Shown: in pieces, positions 1 through 12,100 of the stretch
How the letters are laid out: each line of letters begins with the position of its first letter
Position numbering within the stretch: position 1 is the first letter of the stretch
DNA from: Saprospiraceae bacterium
Lineage (GTDB): Bacteria > Bacteroidota > Bacteroidia > Chitinophagales > Saprospiraceae
Assembly (NCBI GenBank): GCA_027486765.1
Contig: JAIXOO010000370.1
Span: forward strand, 1 to 50,621
Direction: 5' to 3'
DNA length: 50,621 nt
The notes under the pieces: generated by a model
Database searches by the model: none
What the model saw: only the letters and a program-made list of their open reading frames with translations
Told to the model about the DNA's origin: nothing
Position numbers and translations under genes: made by a program

Positions 1-2235
<2,235 letters not shown>

Positions 2236-2271
2236 TGAATGGCCGCAAGGCTGATGATAGTGTTTAATGGG

Positions 2272-2310
2272 GAGCGGTGGTCTGGTAACGGGTCACCGCT
2301 CTTTGTTTTA
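2272..2310 (+). terminator. katG terminator hairpin
   Basis: An 8-bp stem (GAGCGGTG at 2272-2279 with CACCGCTC at 2294-2301) with a 14-nt loop is followed by a T-rich tail. It lies 37 bases after the katG stop codon and just before the end of the convergent DUF4345 gene. Confidence 0.7.
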
Positions 2311-2712
2311 CTATTCTATTTTTGACTCGATTTTCAAATTGTGTATTCCCCAAAGCATCAGTACTATTTCTGCAACAGTACCCACTAAAAATGCAACAGA
2401 GGGAAGCCCATCAATGGTTATACTTACCATTCGACCAAATGCCAAGCCGCCCATAAAAATTACGCTGCTTAAGGTTGCATTCCGCCAATGATCACATTTA
2501 AAAATGCCAATGATCCAATAGGTTGCAAAGCCTACATAAAGGCCCATTGTTGCCCTGAAAACATGATTCAAGTCGACACTTTCAACCTTAAAGGTGACCA
2601 ATAAGGGTAGAGCCTTGCTCGGGCAAATGCCATAGGCCAGTCCAACGAATCCGATAGTGATGGAAGTTATTCCCAGATGTAGATTCCTAGGTGTTATGAT
2701 TTGGTTTGACAT
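2311..2712 (-). CDS. DUF4345-family small membrane protein
   Basis: A 133-residue integral membrane protein with about four hydrophobic segments (roughly residues 13-30, 52-72, 78-97 and 105-125). The central signature (LNHVFRATMGLYVGFATYW, then FMGGLAFGRMVSITIDGLPS) is what I associate with the DUF4345 family, which has no known biochemical function. The gene converges on katG, with the katG terminator between the two. The ATG at 2712 is the first in frame, and the charged start fits an N-in topology. I infer an inner-membrane location and cannot assign a function. Confidence 0.8.
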   Translation of the reverse strand: MSNQIITPRNLHLGITSITIGFVGLAYGICPSKALPLLVTFKVESVDLNHVFRATMGLYVGFATYWIIGIFKCDHWRNATLSSVIFMGGLAFGRMVSITIDGLPSVAFLVGTVAEIVLMLWGIHNLKIESKIE

Positions 2713-2795
2713 TTTGATGCTATGTCTTTCTCAATATCTGCAATACTTTGAGAAAGGAGGTCAAACGCAGCCCGCCTTGGGCGGCTGAGTCTTAC

Positions 2796-2826
2796 TTGAT
2801 TCAATGACAAAATAAACATAAGTTTG
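2796..2826 (+). promoter_or_regulatory. Bacteroidota-type promoter for first DUF433 gene
   Basis: TTG at 2796-2798 is followed after 20 bases by TAAGTTTG at 2819-2826. This matches the Bacteroidota -33/-7 pattern TTG-N19-21-TAnnTTTG in full. Initiation would fall near 2833, giving a leader of about 13 nt before the ATG at 2846. Confidence 0.5.
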
Positions 2827-2845
2827 TAAGAAGATTTCAAAACCT

Positions 2846-3058
2846 ATGCAAAACGTACATTTCACTGGGTATAAACGTATCGTAGCTGATCCTGATTATT
2901 GTGATGGACAACCTCGTTTAGAAGGTACTCGCATCACTGTCGCGGCTATTTTATCCTATTTGGCGGGAGGAATGAATGTAGACGAGATTGTAGCCGCTTA
3001 TCCGAAGTTGTCTAATACAGATGTTTATGAAGCGATTGCATTTGCTGCGGCGCATTAA
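2846..3058 (+). CDS. DUF433 domain protein (antitoxin-like), copy 1
   Basis: A 70-residue protein with the DUF433 core: DPDYCDGQPRLEGTRITVAAIL, then a helical stretch ending in YPKLSNTDVYEAIAFAAAH. DUF433 proteins are small winged-helix-like proteins commonly encoded next to DUF5615 (PIN-like) toxins and thought to act as antitoxins and autorepressors. A promoter matching the Bacteroidota consensus lies just upstream. The expected toxin gene is reduced to a short fragment starting at the stop codon, so this antitoxin appears orphaned. Family assignment is firm; the antitoxin role is inferred from the family. Confidence 0.85.
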   Translation: MQNVHFTGYKRIVADPDYCDGQPRLEGTRITVAAILSYLAGGMNVDEIVAAYPKLSNTDVYEAIAFAAAH

Positions 3059-3128
3059 TTTGATTATCATAGATGAAGGAGGAATCCGTACCCGAAAACT
3101 ACCCTTGTACAAGAAAAACATTCACCAT

Positions 3129-3541
<413 letters not shown>

Positions 3542-3557
3542 CGTTCAATGAATTGAC

Positions 3558-3989
3558 TCAATGAGTTTGCCAGGCTAACATTTTATTCCTTACAATTTCA
3601 AGTCCCAATTGAAAAGGAAGTTTAATAAAGTCGGTGAGTTTACCTTTTTCGATTAATAGGGTTTCTCCATTCCCTCCGTAGAAGAGCCGGTGATAATCCC
3701 CGTGTTGCCCAAGGAGCCAATCTACTACATATTGCTTTTCCTGATCAGAGCAATCAATTTTGAAAACAGGTATTTCATTTACCTCCAGGTCACTCAGCGT
3801 TTTGTAAACAGCATATCGAGAGGCTCTTTCTGGTACCGACCAATCAACGAGCAAGTAAATTAATGCTTTATCAAGATTGAGCACAGATTCAAAATCTTGT
3901 TGAGTTGCCAATTCTTTCAATTGTATGGTACGCTCCAGTGCATCAAGGACATCTTTTGTCATATCCCTTTTATTTTCTGTGTCCAGCAT
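3558..3989 (-). CDS. Thioredoxin-fold-like protein without CxxC
   Basis: A 143-residue soluble protein. The middle part (ALIYLLVDWSVPERASRYAV, then IPVFKIDCSDQ, later GNGETLLIEKGKLTDFI) follows the strand-helix order of thioredoxins. The redox motif position reads VDWSVPER, so both active-site cysteines are missing and a redox role is unlikely. The start at 3989 overlaps the upstream DUF433 gene by 20 bases; Met10 (3962) would remove the overlap. Expression coupled to the DUF433 gene is likely. The fold assignment is by eye and moderately confident; the function is unknown. Confidence 0.7.
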   Translation of the reverse strand: MLDTENKRDMTKDVLDALERTIQLKELATQQDFESVLNLDKALIYLLVDWSVPERASRYAVYKTLSDLEVNEIPVFKIDCSDQEKQYVVDWLLGQHGDYHRLFYGGNGETLLIEKGKLTDFIKLPFQLGLEIVRNKMLAWQTH

Positions 3990-4179
3990 AAGCTAGGCAG
4001 GCCTCCACATCCTCCCTCTCCAAATCTTCAAACTCCGCCAAAATATCCTCAATTGAATCCCCTCCACTAAGGTATTCCATGATCCCTTCCACGGTATATC
4101 TCAACCCTCGAATAGTCGGCTTCCCGTGGCACACTTCAGGTTGAATGCTAATTCGCTGTAATAATTCATTTTCTTTCAT
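3970..4179 (-). CDS. DUF433 domain protein (antitoxin-like), copy 3
   Basis: A 69-residue DUF433 protein with ISIQPEVCHGKPTIRGLRYT, then VEGIMEYLSGGDSIEDILAEF and DVEACLAYAGHRK. The reading frame is open further upstream into the nuclease-helicase gene, but the ATG at 4179 gives the normal family N-terminus (MKENELLQRISIQPEVC). Its 3' end overlaps the start of the thioredoxin-like gene, so the two form a small operon. It sits 49 bases downstream of the nuclease-helicase stop. Instead of the usual DUF5615 toxin it is paired with a cysteine-free thioredoxin-like protein. Confidence 0.85.
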   Translation of the reverse strand: MKENELLQRISIQPEVCHGKPTIRGLRYTVEGIMEYLSGGDSIEDILAEFEDLEREDVEACLAYAGHRK

Positions 4180-4228
4180 CGGAGCTTCTTTAATACCCAA
4201 CAAAATTAATCCAAACTCCACTAATAAC

Positions 4229-7200
4229 CTACACCCCAAAACACACCCCCATCAATTCCCGATACACCTCATTCCCGCTCAACAGCTCCCCATTCCCCAA
4301 AATGATCAACTGCTCCCGTGCCCGGGTCAGCGCCACATTCAGCTTCCGATCCACCCCTTCCTCCGACAGCGAAATCAGCGAGCGAAACTGATTCACCGTA
4401 TTCGTACTCAGCGAGATGATGATGATGTCCCGCGCGCCACCCTGGTAGCGCTCTACGGTATCGATGGTGATGCGGTCGAGGTCGATGTTCTTTTGCGAGA
4501 GTGCCTGGCGGATTTGGGCGATTTGCGCCCGGTAAGGCGTGATGATGCCCAGGCTGCGCGCCGTGAAGTTTCGCCCCTGCTGCTGGTACAAAGCCTGGAT
4601 TTTTTCCACCAGCTCCCCCACCAATTCCGCTTCGTAGCGGTTCGTTTTGTGTGCTGCGCCCACGTTGTCGAGGGGGGTGGAGCAAAAAATCATGCGTTGT
4701 TGGCGTAGGGCCTGTTCCAGTACGGGCGCTTCCAGTTCCAGGGGATGTTCCAGTACCTTGACCTGTACCTCGTGCCCGGGGGTATCCGGCGGCAAGATGC
4801 GCAGGCGTTCCTCGTAAAAATAGCGGCTCGGGAAGGCCATGATGTCCTGGTGCATGCGGCCCTGGTGGCTCAGCTGGGCGTAGGCGTGTTGCCAGCCCTG
4901 GGTTTGGGCGCGTTTGAACAGGCGCTCGAAGAAGGAATTGCGCAGGTCGTACAAGCCAATGTCGTACAGGCGGGTATCGTACACCTTGGACAATTCCGTA
5001 TCCTGCGCCACCACGGCGGGCAATTGTTTGTGGTCGCCGATCAGCAAAAAGTGTTTGAACCTCGGCAACAAACCGACCAACATCGGCTCCAAAATTTGCG
5101 AAGCCTCATCAATCACCACCCGTTGGAAACTTTTGAGGGCAAACAATTCGGGTTTGCCGATGATGGAGGCCACGGTGGCCACCATGATCCGGTGCCCTTC
5201 CACCAATTCTTTCAGGTCTTTGCGGGTATTGATGCGCTGCGACAGTACACTCAGGAGTCGATCCTGGTACGCGGGTGCAGTCGAGTAGCGGGAGCCAATG
5301 CGGATGTACTGGCTACGCATGCTGGGCGCGTAGGCTTCGATGGCCTCACAAATCTCGTCTACCGCCCGGTTGGTATAGGCCAGGAGCAAGAGGTTGTCCT
5401 GGGTATGATCCGCCCAATGCCCTACGAGGTGTTTGAGCATCACGCTGGTTTTGCCCGTGCCGGGAGGTCCCCAGAGCAGGAAGTAGTCTTGCGAAGCCAG
5501 GATGGATTGGAAAATCTCCTGTTGCTCCTGCGTCATTTCGGTAGGGGCTGGGCTGGCGGGAAGTTCCCGGGGGGCCGCAGGTGCTGTGATGCCCAGTAGG
5601 AGTTGGCGTTTGGAAATGCTGCTGCTGCCCCACTCAAACAGGCCGCGGTATTGGGCGGTGAAACTGTTGTCGAGCAGATCGTGCTCCAGGTTCCACCAGG
5701 CGTATTCTTTAAAAATCTGGTCATTGAACTGGCGGGAGCGCAGGCTCACCGTCACCGTTTGGGCGGTCAATTCAATGATACTGCACTTGAAGAGCTGGTT
5801 GCGCAAGGGCGATTGCTCCTCGTTGACAAAGGGGTACAATACGGCGATGTCGCCCGCCCGGAAGTTGGCCAGCGGATTGGTGTGTTCGCTGCGGGCAAAC
5901 CGAATGATCGCTTCATCGGCCCGAGCCTGATTGTCGGTGATTTGCAGGTGGCTCAGGATTTCAAAATGCTCCTGCTTTTCGTGGAAGGGATTCAGCCAGA
6001 GGGCGGCCTGGCCATTGATGCTTTCGATGCCATCCAGCCCGGTTTTGGCCAGTTTGTGCTCCCGGGCAATAAAGCCAGTAAATGCGGTAAAGTAGGCCCT
6101 TTCCAACTCACTCAAAGCGCTGTATACCCGCTGAAAATGCTCCTGATCGCGCTGGGCAAACTTGCTGGCGGATTGAAAGCGAAAATCAGCCATGAGGTTT
6201 TGCAGGCGCTGGGTATGGTCTTCAAGGTTGTCTTCCCCTTGGCCGGGCAGGCCCAGTCCCTGCAAGGTATGTTCCAGTGCCAGGATGTGGTTGCGCACCT
6301 GGAGCGCCTCCCACTGGTTGCTGCGGTTGACGGGCGCAAATTTGAGGTTGTCGGTTTCCAGCGCAGAGTACAAGATGTAGCTGGTCGGGTCAATCTCCTT
6401 GCCGTAGGTCGCCCGGATAATCAGGTCGTAAAGCAAGGTCTGGATGTAATGCCCCGTATTGATTTTGAATTGATTGGGTTTAAACAATTTGCCACTTTTG
6501 AGTTCCACAATGGCCGATTTGTTGCCGTGGCGGTACAAGGCATCCAAACGCCCTTGCAGGCCATGGATGTTGGAATAAAAGGTGGGTTCGAGGTAACACT
6601 GCTCAGGATGAATGCCCTGGGCGGGAAAACTCAGCACGATTTCCCGTTGCAGGTTGACAAAATGGGCTTGGGAGCGGTGGTGCAGGTCGGACAGTTCCCG
6701 GTTTTCCAACAAACAAAAAGCCAGCGGATTAAGCGCAAATACTTTTTTGAACACCTCTCTAAAATCCTGCTGGGGATTGTGCATCAGTTCATCGAGGAAA
6801 AAGTTGGCAATATGCCCCAGGAGCAAGGCCGAACTGGAGCTAAAGGGCAAAAACTTCTTCAACAAGTAGGTTTCCGGCACGGTGTGATCGGTGTCAAAAC
6901 ACTCGGCCACACCCGTTACGTCCACTAAATGGTCGGGCTCCACCACAAATGCTTGCGGGCGGTAATAGCCTTCGGTGTCTACTTCTACTTCCAGCAGATT
7001 GAGCAGGATGGGGAAGCCAAAGGTTTGGCGCAAAGCCCGGATAGTGGGGTTAAAGCCCTCATTGCGTTCGGGCAGGTTGTATTTGACCAGGATGTTTTCG
7101 TCGGGCCTACTTTCGTCTTTGACCAGGAGGCATTGTTCCTTCGGGCGATCCTCCAGGGCCAGGACCCGCACTACTTGGCGGTATTCCTTGATGTCGACGG

Positions 7201-7603
7201 GGCGGAAGGTTTGGGGCCAGTTGGGAGGCGTTTGGTTGAGCAGGGCATTCGGGGCGGGGATTTTGCTCAGGCCTTGGATGGTTTCCAAAACGACTTTGTA
7301 GGCAAAACCGGGCAAAAAATGGTGATCTGAACGTAAGTCCCCTTTTTGCCGTACTTCTTGCGCCACCTTGCGGAAATGGTGCTGGTAAAACTGTAGCTTT
7401 TTGTCCAACTGAAACTTTTGTCCTGCAAAAGCCATGCGCGAGAATAGGTTCACAAATCGCAATCGCTCTTCCTTGGTTGCCTCCATGAGCATCACGACGA
7501 GCAATTGGTAGCAGGCTTCGGTTTGGGCCGCCGCGTCAAGTTGGTCGTTTTCGATGATTTTTTGGAGTTCCCGGTAGAGGAGTTGAGCGAGTTGTGGTAG
7601 CAT
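4229..7603 (-). CDS. Dna2-like nuclease-helicase (PD-(D/E)XK + SF1B)
   Basis: A protein of about 1124 residues. The middle of the N-terminal half carries a Dna2/RecB-type nuclease core: GLQGRLDALY, then the E-x-K motif IVELKSGK near residue 366, followed by GHYIQTLLYDL. The C-terminal half is a complete superfamily 1B helicase: Walker A GPPGTGKTS near 714, Walker B VVIDEAS near 831, GDHKQLPAVV, then TVERYQGGARD and NVALTRARE near 1091. This order matches Dna2-type enzymes that process DNA ends. The four Fe-S cysteines of eukaryotic Dna2 are not evident. An upstream in-frame TTG (7624) is possible, but the ATG at 7603 fits better with the -7 box just before it. The role is probably DNA repair or replication, inferred from the family. 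Confidence 0.9.
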   Translation of the reverse strand: MLPQLAQLLYRELQKIIENDQLDAAAQTEACYQLLVVMLMEATKEERLRFVNLFSRMAFAGQKFQLDKKLQFYQHHFRKVAQEVRQKGDLRSDHHFLPGFAYKVVLETIQGLSKIPAPNALLNQTPPNWPQTFRPVDIKEYRQVVRVLALEDRPKEQCLLVKDESRPDENILVKYNLPERNEGFNPTIRALRQTFGFPILLNLLEVEVDTEGYYRPQAFVVEPDHLVDVTGVAECFDTDHTVPETYLLKKFLPFSSSSALLLGHIANFFLDELMHNPQQDFREVFKKVFALNPLAFCLLENRELSDLHHRSQAHFVNLQREIVLSFPAQGIHPEQCYLEPTFYSNIHGLQGRLDALYRHGNKSAIVELKSGKLFKPNQFKINTGHYIQTLLYDLIIRATYGKEIDPTSYILYSALETDNLKFAPVNRSNQWEALQVRNHILALEHTLQGLGLPGQGEDNLEDHTQRLQNLMADFRFQSASKFAQRDQEHFQRVYSALSELERAYFTAFTGFIAREHKLAKTGLDGIESINGQAALWLNPFHEKQEHFEILSHLQITDNQARADEAIIRFARSEHTNPLANFRAGDIAVLYPFVNEEQSPLRNQLFKCSIIELTAQTVTVSLRSRQFNDQIFKEYAWWNLEHDLLDNSFTAQYRGLFEWGSSSISKRQLLLGITAPAAPRELPASPAPTEMTQEQQEIFQSILASQDYFLLWGPPGTGKTSVMLKHLVGHWADHTQDNLLLLAYTNRAVDEICEAIEAYAPSMRSQYIRIGSRYSTAPAYQDRLLSVLSQRINTRKDLKELVEGHRIMVATVASIIGKPELFALKSFQRVVIDEASQILEPMLVGLLPRFKHFLLIGDHKQLPAVVAQDTELSKVYDTRLYDIGLYDLRNSFFERLFKRAQTQGWQHAYAQLSHQGRMHQDIMAFPSRYFYEERLRILPPDTPGHEVQVKVLEHPLELEAPVLEQALRQQRMIFCSTPLDNVGAAHKTNRYEAELVGELVEKIQALYQQQGRNFTARSLGIITPYRAQIAQIRQALSQKNIDLDRITIDTVERYQGGARDIIIISLSTNTVNQFRSLISLSEEGVDRKLNVALTRAREQLIILGNGELLSGNEVYRELMGVCFGV

Positions 7604-7621
7604 CAGGTGGTGTTTAGTAGG

Positions 7622-7629
7622 CAAAAATA
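7622..7629 (-). promoter_or_regulatory. Perfect -7 box upstream of nuclease-helicase
   Basis: Read on the minus strand, 7629-7622 is TATTTTTG, a full match to the Bacteroidota -7 element TAnnTTTG. A TTG lies 24 bases upstream, somewhat farther than the usual 19-21. The box would start transcription just before the ATG at 7603, which supports that start over the upstream TTG. Confidence 0.4.
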
Positions 7630-7754
7630 AAAATTGTTTCTTATTTTTTTTGTCAAAACTAAAATTTACTTTTTATGCAGGCCCACTCTTCAATCAATGC
7701 TTTGCCCCGATTTAGAATAACGCTCAAGACAGTCCTTTTACGTGTAGTGTACTA

Positions 7755-9101
7755 TTAGGACGAGACAACGCTTAACGCAGCATCTTCCCCCGACCGGATT
7801 GCCCCCTCAATATAGCCGTTCCAAACCGTAGCCGTCTCCGTACCAGCCCAATGAATGTGCCCACAAGGCTCCGCCAGCGCATTGGTATAACCCACCCAAG
7901 CACCTGGGCTCCGTAGCCCTACATAGCAACCACCACTCCATTCTTCAGCAGCCCAACTGTGATCCAGGTATTGTTCTACTTTGGCGGCTGCCGGCCCAAA
8001 ACATTGCACTAGGCCCGCCAGGATGATTTTACCCCGCTCTTCCATACTTAAATTCAGCAGTGGACGAGCCCGATTGGCCAGGCAAAAAGCCATCAAGACC
8101 CCCTTGCTGCCATCGGCAGGCGAGTTGTCGAAGGTAGTTTGAAAAGGCAAATTGGGGTCTGCAACGATTTGCCCGCTGTAACCTAGCTCCCGCCACCAGG
8201 GGCGATCATATATGGCATAACATTTGATCACGGTGCCCATAGGCATGCGTTGCGTGAGTTGAACGCGGGTAGGTGGTAGCCCTGGACGATAATCGATTTT
8301 TGCAGCCAGGTTAGGTGGAATGGACACGATTATCTTTTTAGCTCGAATTTGGCCGCCATCGTATTGTACAACTACGCCAGTGTCATCCTGGGCAATTTGC
8401 CGGACAGGAGCATTTAAACGAATCCTGTCGCGGAATTGATCAGCTAAGTATTCGGCTGGCAATTGCGCTCCACCTTGAATGCGGTCTTGTTGGGCACCTT
8501 GGTCAATGCTGAGTAGCGCGTTCAAACTACCGCCAGAGCGGATGTAAAAAAGGGCATTCAGCAGGGAAATTTCAGCGCTGGAAGTAGCATAAATAGTCTC
8601 CATCCCCGCATCAATAACCGCCCGGGCATTGCTGAATTTTACTTCACGATCCAAAAAAGTAGCCAAAGTTTTACGGTCCCACTTCTCGGCTTGATCACCC
8701 AACCAGGGTGTTTCGAGGTCTACCTGTTTGGCTAGTTTTTCCAGTTTTTTTAAAGTGAAGTCTAGATTGAGTAAGGAGGGGAGGTCTATTTTGGGAATTA
8801 AACCCTGGTAGGTTTTAACTTTATTCCGTAGTGAAATGATGTTTTTTCCCTGATTATACGTGCCAAATGTTTTTACTCCAAATTCCTGGCACAAAGCATA
8901 TATTTTGTCCTGTGTTGGACCAATCCATTGGCCACCCAAGTCAACATAAAAATCCTCGCTTAATTGTTGGGTATAGACTCGCCCGCCCACGCGGTCTCGG
9001 GCTTCTAATACAACGACCTCTTTGCCTGCCTTGATTAAATGGTGGGCGGCAGTTAGGCCCGCATATCCAGCACCAACGACTACGATTTCGCAGAATTCCA
9101 T
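7755..9101 (-). CDS. Flavin monoamine oxidase family protein
   Basis: A 448-residue FAD-dependent amine oxidase that would oxidise an amine to an imine with production of hydrogen peroxide. The N-terminal dinucleotide fold is clear (VVVGAGYAGLTAAHHL, then VLEARDRVGGRVYT and DLGGQWIGP). The C-terminal FAD-binding segment is HWAGTETATVWNGYIEGAIRSGE. Residues 389-393 read SGGCY, the motif that in mitochondrial MAO-A/B carries the cysteine covalently linked to FAD, so Cys392 is a candidate attachment site. No signal peptide or C-terminal membrane tail is seen, so it is probably cytoplasmic. The substrate cannot be predicted. An inverted repeat lies directly upstream of the ATG. Confidence 0.92.
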   Translation of the reverse strand: MEFCEIVVVGAGYAGLTAAHHLIKAGKEVVVLEARDRVGGRVYTQQLSEDFYVDLGGQWIGPTQDKIYALCQEFGVKTFGTYNQGKNIISLRNKVKTYQGLIPKIDLPSLLNLDFTLKKLEKLAKQVDLETPWLGDQAEKWDRKTLATFLDREVKFSNARAVIDAGMETIYATSSAEISLLNALFYIRSGGSLNALLSIDQGAQQDRIQGGAQLPAEYLADQFRDRIRLNAPVRQIAQDDTGVVVQYDGGQIRAKKIIVSIPPNLAAKIDYRPGLPPTRVQLTQRMPMGTVIKCYAIYDRPWWRELGYSGQIVADPNLPFQTTFDNSPADGSKGVLMAFCLANRARPLLNLSMEERGKIILAGLVQCFGPAAAKVEQYLDHSWAAEEWSGGCYVGLRSPGAWVGYTNALAEPCGHIHWAGTETATVWNGYIEGAIRSGEDAALSVVSS

Positions 9102-9102
9102 T

Positions 9103-9186
9103 ATAGTGATGAGTTATGAATGATGAGTGATGAATGATGTCGCTTTGGAAAAATTCATCACTCATCATTTATCACTCATCACTACA
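9103..9186. repeat. Tandem-unit hairpin (GATGAGT family) between subtilase and oxidase genes
   Basis: A tandem array of GATGAGTGATGAAT-like units on the left (9104-9139) faces its inverted copy on the right (9153-9185). Thirty of about 33 positions pair around a 13-nt loop. It starts 4 bases after the subtilase stop codon, so it may act as its terminator, and it lies just upstream of the amine oxidase start. Confidence 0.75.
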
Positions 9187-9189
9187 TGT

Positions 9190-12100
9190 TTATTTTTTCA
9201 AAAGCGTTTTCGCAACCCTAACTCCTTCCACATCAAACAACAGCCAATAAACGCCTGCGGGCAGCTGATTCAACGCAATTTGAGCCTGACCGAGCGTACG
9301 TTCACCCAGGTTTTGGGTACGCAATACTTGCCCAATGCTATTGACCACACTTACCCGCACCAGTCTGCTCCGATCGAGGTTGAAGGCAACGTTGACTTCG
9401 TCTTGGGCTGGGTTGGGAAATATTTTGAGCTGATAAGCCAATGCCTCTTGTTCGGTGGTTGAAGTGGAGGTGCCGACCTGAATGGTCTTTACGCTGACGT
9501 CACTACAACCTTCAGCATTGGTGGCGCTTAGCGAGACCAGATAAGATCCTGCCTGGGCGTACATGGTACTTGGGTTGCGTTCGGTGCTCACTTGTCCATT
9601 GCCAAAATTCCACACAAGCTCGGTTGCTCCCGTTGATAAATCCTGAAAACTCAAAGTGGTGTTGGGCTTAAGAGAACCAGTGGGTACAGCAAATTGGGCC
9701 TGAGGTTTGGCTGCGCTCGGATTTACATCCACAAACACGGGCGTTCTGCCACAAGGGTAACCATATTCAATTTCCCAGTTGAAAAAGAAGGGGTAATCAT
9801 CTGGGCCTTCCACATTATTGGCGTATTTGATGGCCAACACATCCGCAATGGCGATGGGGTAGGAAGAGTCGGTTTTGAGTACGGACAATTCCGCGCCACG
9901 GGTCAATTCCAATACCTGATTGGCGCCAGGCGTAACCTTGAAATTAAGCGGCACTTTTTGCTCCCCAACTTTACTCACCCGATAATTAATCGTTTGTACC
10001 CCTCCAGTAGCATTCCGCAAAGTGAAAAACCGCAAACCAGTTCGATTTGGGTAAATGGTAATCGATTTGAGGATAAAATCGTAGTAGGCGTCAAAAACCA
10101 GCCCACCGACGGAATCACTGTAAACGACATCACCACCAGTTTGATTCAAGCGACCAGTGGATCGATTAAAAGTCAATTCGGCGAACAATACGGTATCTTT
10201 GTTCAGCGCTCCAGTGACAAAATTGTTGCCGGTGCCCAGTACAGTGCCTCCGGTATTCTGATTGAACCAGCGCACGGTGCCTTCACCTGCGTAGTTGCTG
10301 CTCAACAAAACTTCACTACCCGCACAAATATTGACCGCCGATGCTTCTGCGATTGGCAATTGGGATAAAGCGCTAACGTTGACATAGGTTTTGAACTTGT
10401 TGTTCAAAGCCCGGGCATCGGCAAAACCATTGGGGTTGTGCAATTCCACTTCCACAATGTAGCGCCCAACTGGGGCATCAAAAGGAGGGACAAAATAGCT
10501 GGTCAATTTGCCTGGCGCCAATTTCCCCGTCCAACGGTTTTGGAACAAAACATTGCTTTGGCCGTCGCGGCGGATGATGATGTCCATGCTGCGCAAGGTG
10601 TCGGCACCGCTATTTTCAAAGCTTACTTCGATATAGGCTTGCCGATCGCAACCGTAAATGCGTGGTTTGGTCAGTACATGAATCACATCATTGGCCGCAC
10701 GTAGGGGAGGGGTGGGCTGAAAACCTTGGCTGATCAACCAGTTATACGCTGCGCCAACATCAATAAGCCCGCGGCCGTAATCATTGTCTTCACCGACAGG
10801 TCCCAAATCTCTTGCCGAATTGTACAAAGCCAGCCCAAGCTGTTTTCCACTAAGGGTAGGGAAGGCTTCTTTGAGCAACAAAATTGCGCCTGAAACATAG
10901 GGTGCAGAAAAAGAAGTGCCATCTACCGTAGAATAACCACCTTGCAAAGTGGCAGTCCGCACGCGCTCACCGGGGGCAACCATTTCTGGCTTGATCAAAA
11001 AACTGCCATCGCGACCACAGACGGTAGGGCCCCGGGAAGAAAAGTCCGAAATGGGATAATTGGTTGTATTTCCATTGATCGAACCGATCGACATGGGGAC
11101 GACCAGATCGAGGTTTAAACCACCGGGAAGGTTAACGGTGGAAGGATCTGGCCCACGGTTGCCTGCGGCAAAAACGACGGCAATCCCAGCTGCATCCAAG
11201 GATTGCACTACATTGCGGAAGGCGCTTCGACACTCATCTGCATTGTTGCTATTGCCCCAGGAATTGTTGACTACATCAGGAATGTCGCTGGAGGTAAGGG
11301 TATTCCCATCGGGGTTGAGCGCCCATTGCAAAACCTCGATGGTGCTCGTCGAGATGCCTTCCAATGGGCAAATTTCGTTGGTAGTCGGATTGCGGAAAGC
11401 GGCTGGGCCACCCATCCACAAAGCATTGAAGGCGGCACCCACCGTATCTCGGGTCAAACGATCCAAACCAACGGCTACTGCTGCCACGGCGGTACCGTGC
11501 TCACCACATAAGTCGCCGAGAATGGAACTGCGGTAAGTAGCGCTTTGAGACCCGTAATTGTAGGCAAACTGGGTGCGCAGCGCTGGATGTTCATACTCTT
11601 GACCCGAATCTACAATCAGTACTTTGCGCCCATATCCGGTGTAGCCCAAACGCCACAAAGCGCGGGCATTGATCGCGTTCAAACCCGGCTCTATTCCACC
11701 CGGACTGAGCGGTGGTGGCGCTGGTGCAGACCGATAACTTTCAATGGCCATTTCCGGGAAAGGCTCAATCCAGTCTACCTCCTGGTTATTGCTCAATTCA
11801 GCGATAAAGGCTGCGGTAGCCTTTAGTTCAATGATGTTGGCAATCCAATAAGTTTTGACTGAGTTTTTTTCCACCCCATTCGTCGCCTGCATCCAGTTGA
11901 CCAAGCGGGGTTGGGTAGCTGCTGCTTTGCTTTGTAGTGCATTGATCAGGGAAGCAACCTGCTGATCGCGGGAACTGGAACCCCGCAATTCTCCTTGTTG
12001 CCAACTCGAAAGGTCTACCTGGCTTTTGAGGCTTACCAGGATATGGAAATGCTGTTGATCAGGCTTTTGCTCTAAAGCTTGGTACAATGCCGTTGCTACA

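Noticed and set aside
5603..6928. Long plus-strand open frame (441 codons) opposite the nuclease-helicase gene, and similar ones at 4145-5599
   Set aside because: It lies wholly antisense to a gene with clear helicase and nuclease motifs, and its translation has no recognisable domain. It is a shadow of the codon bias of the real gene.
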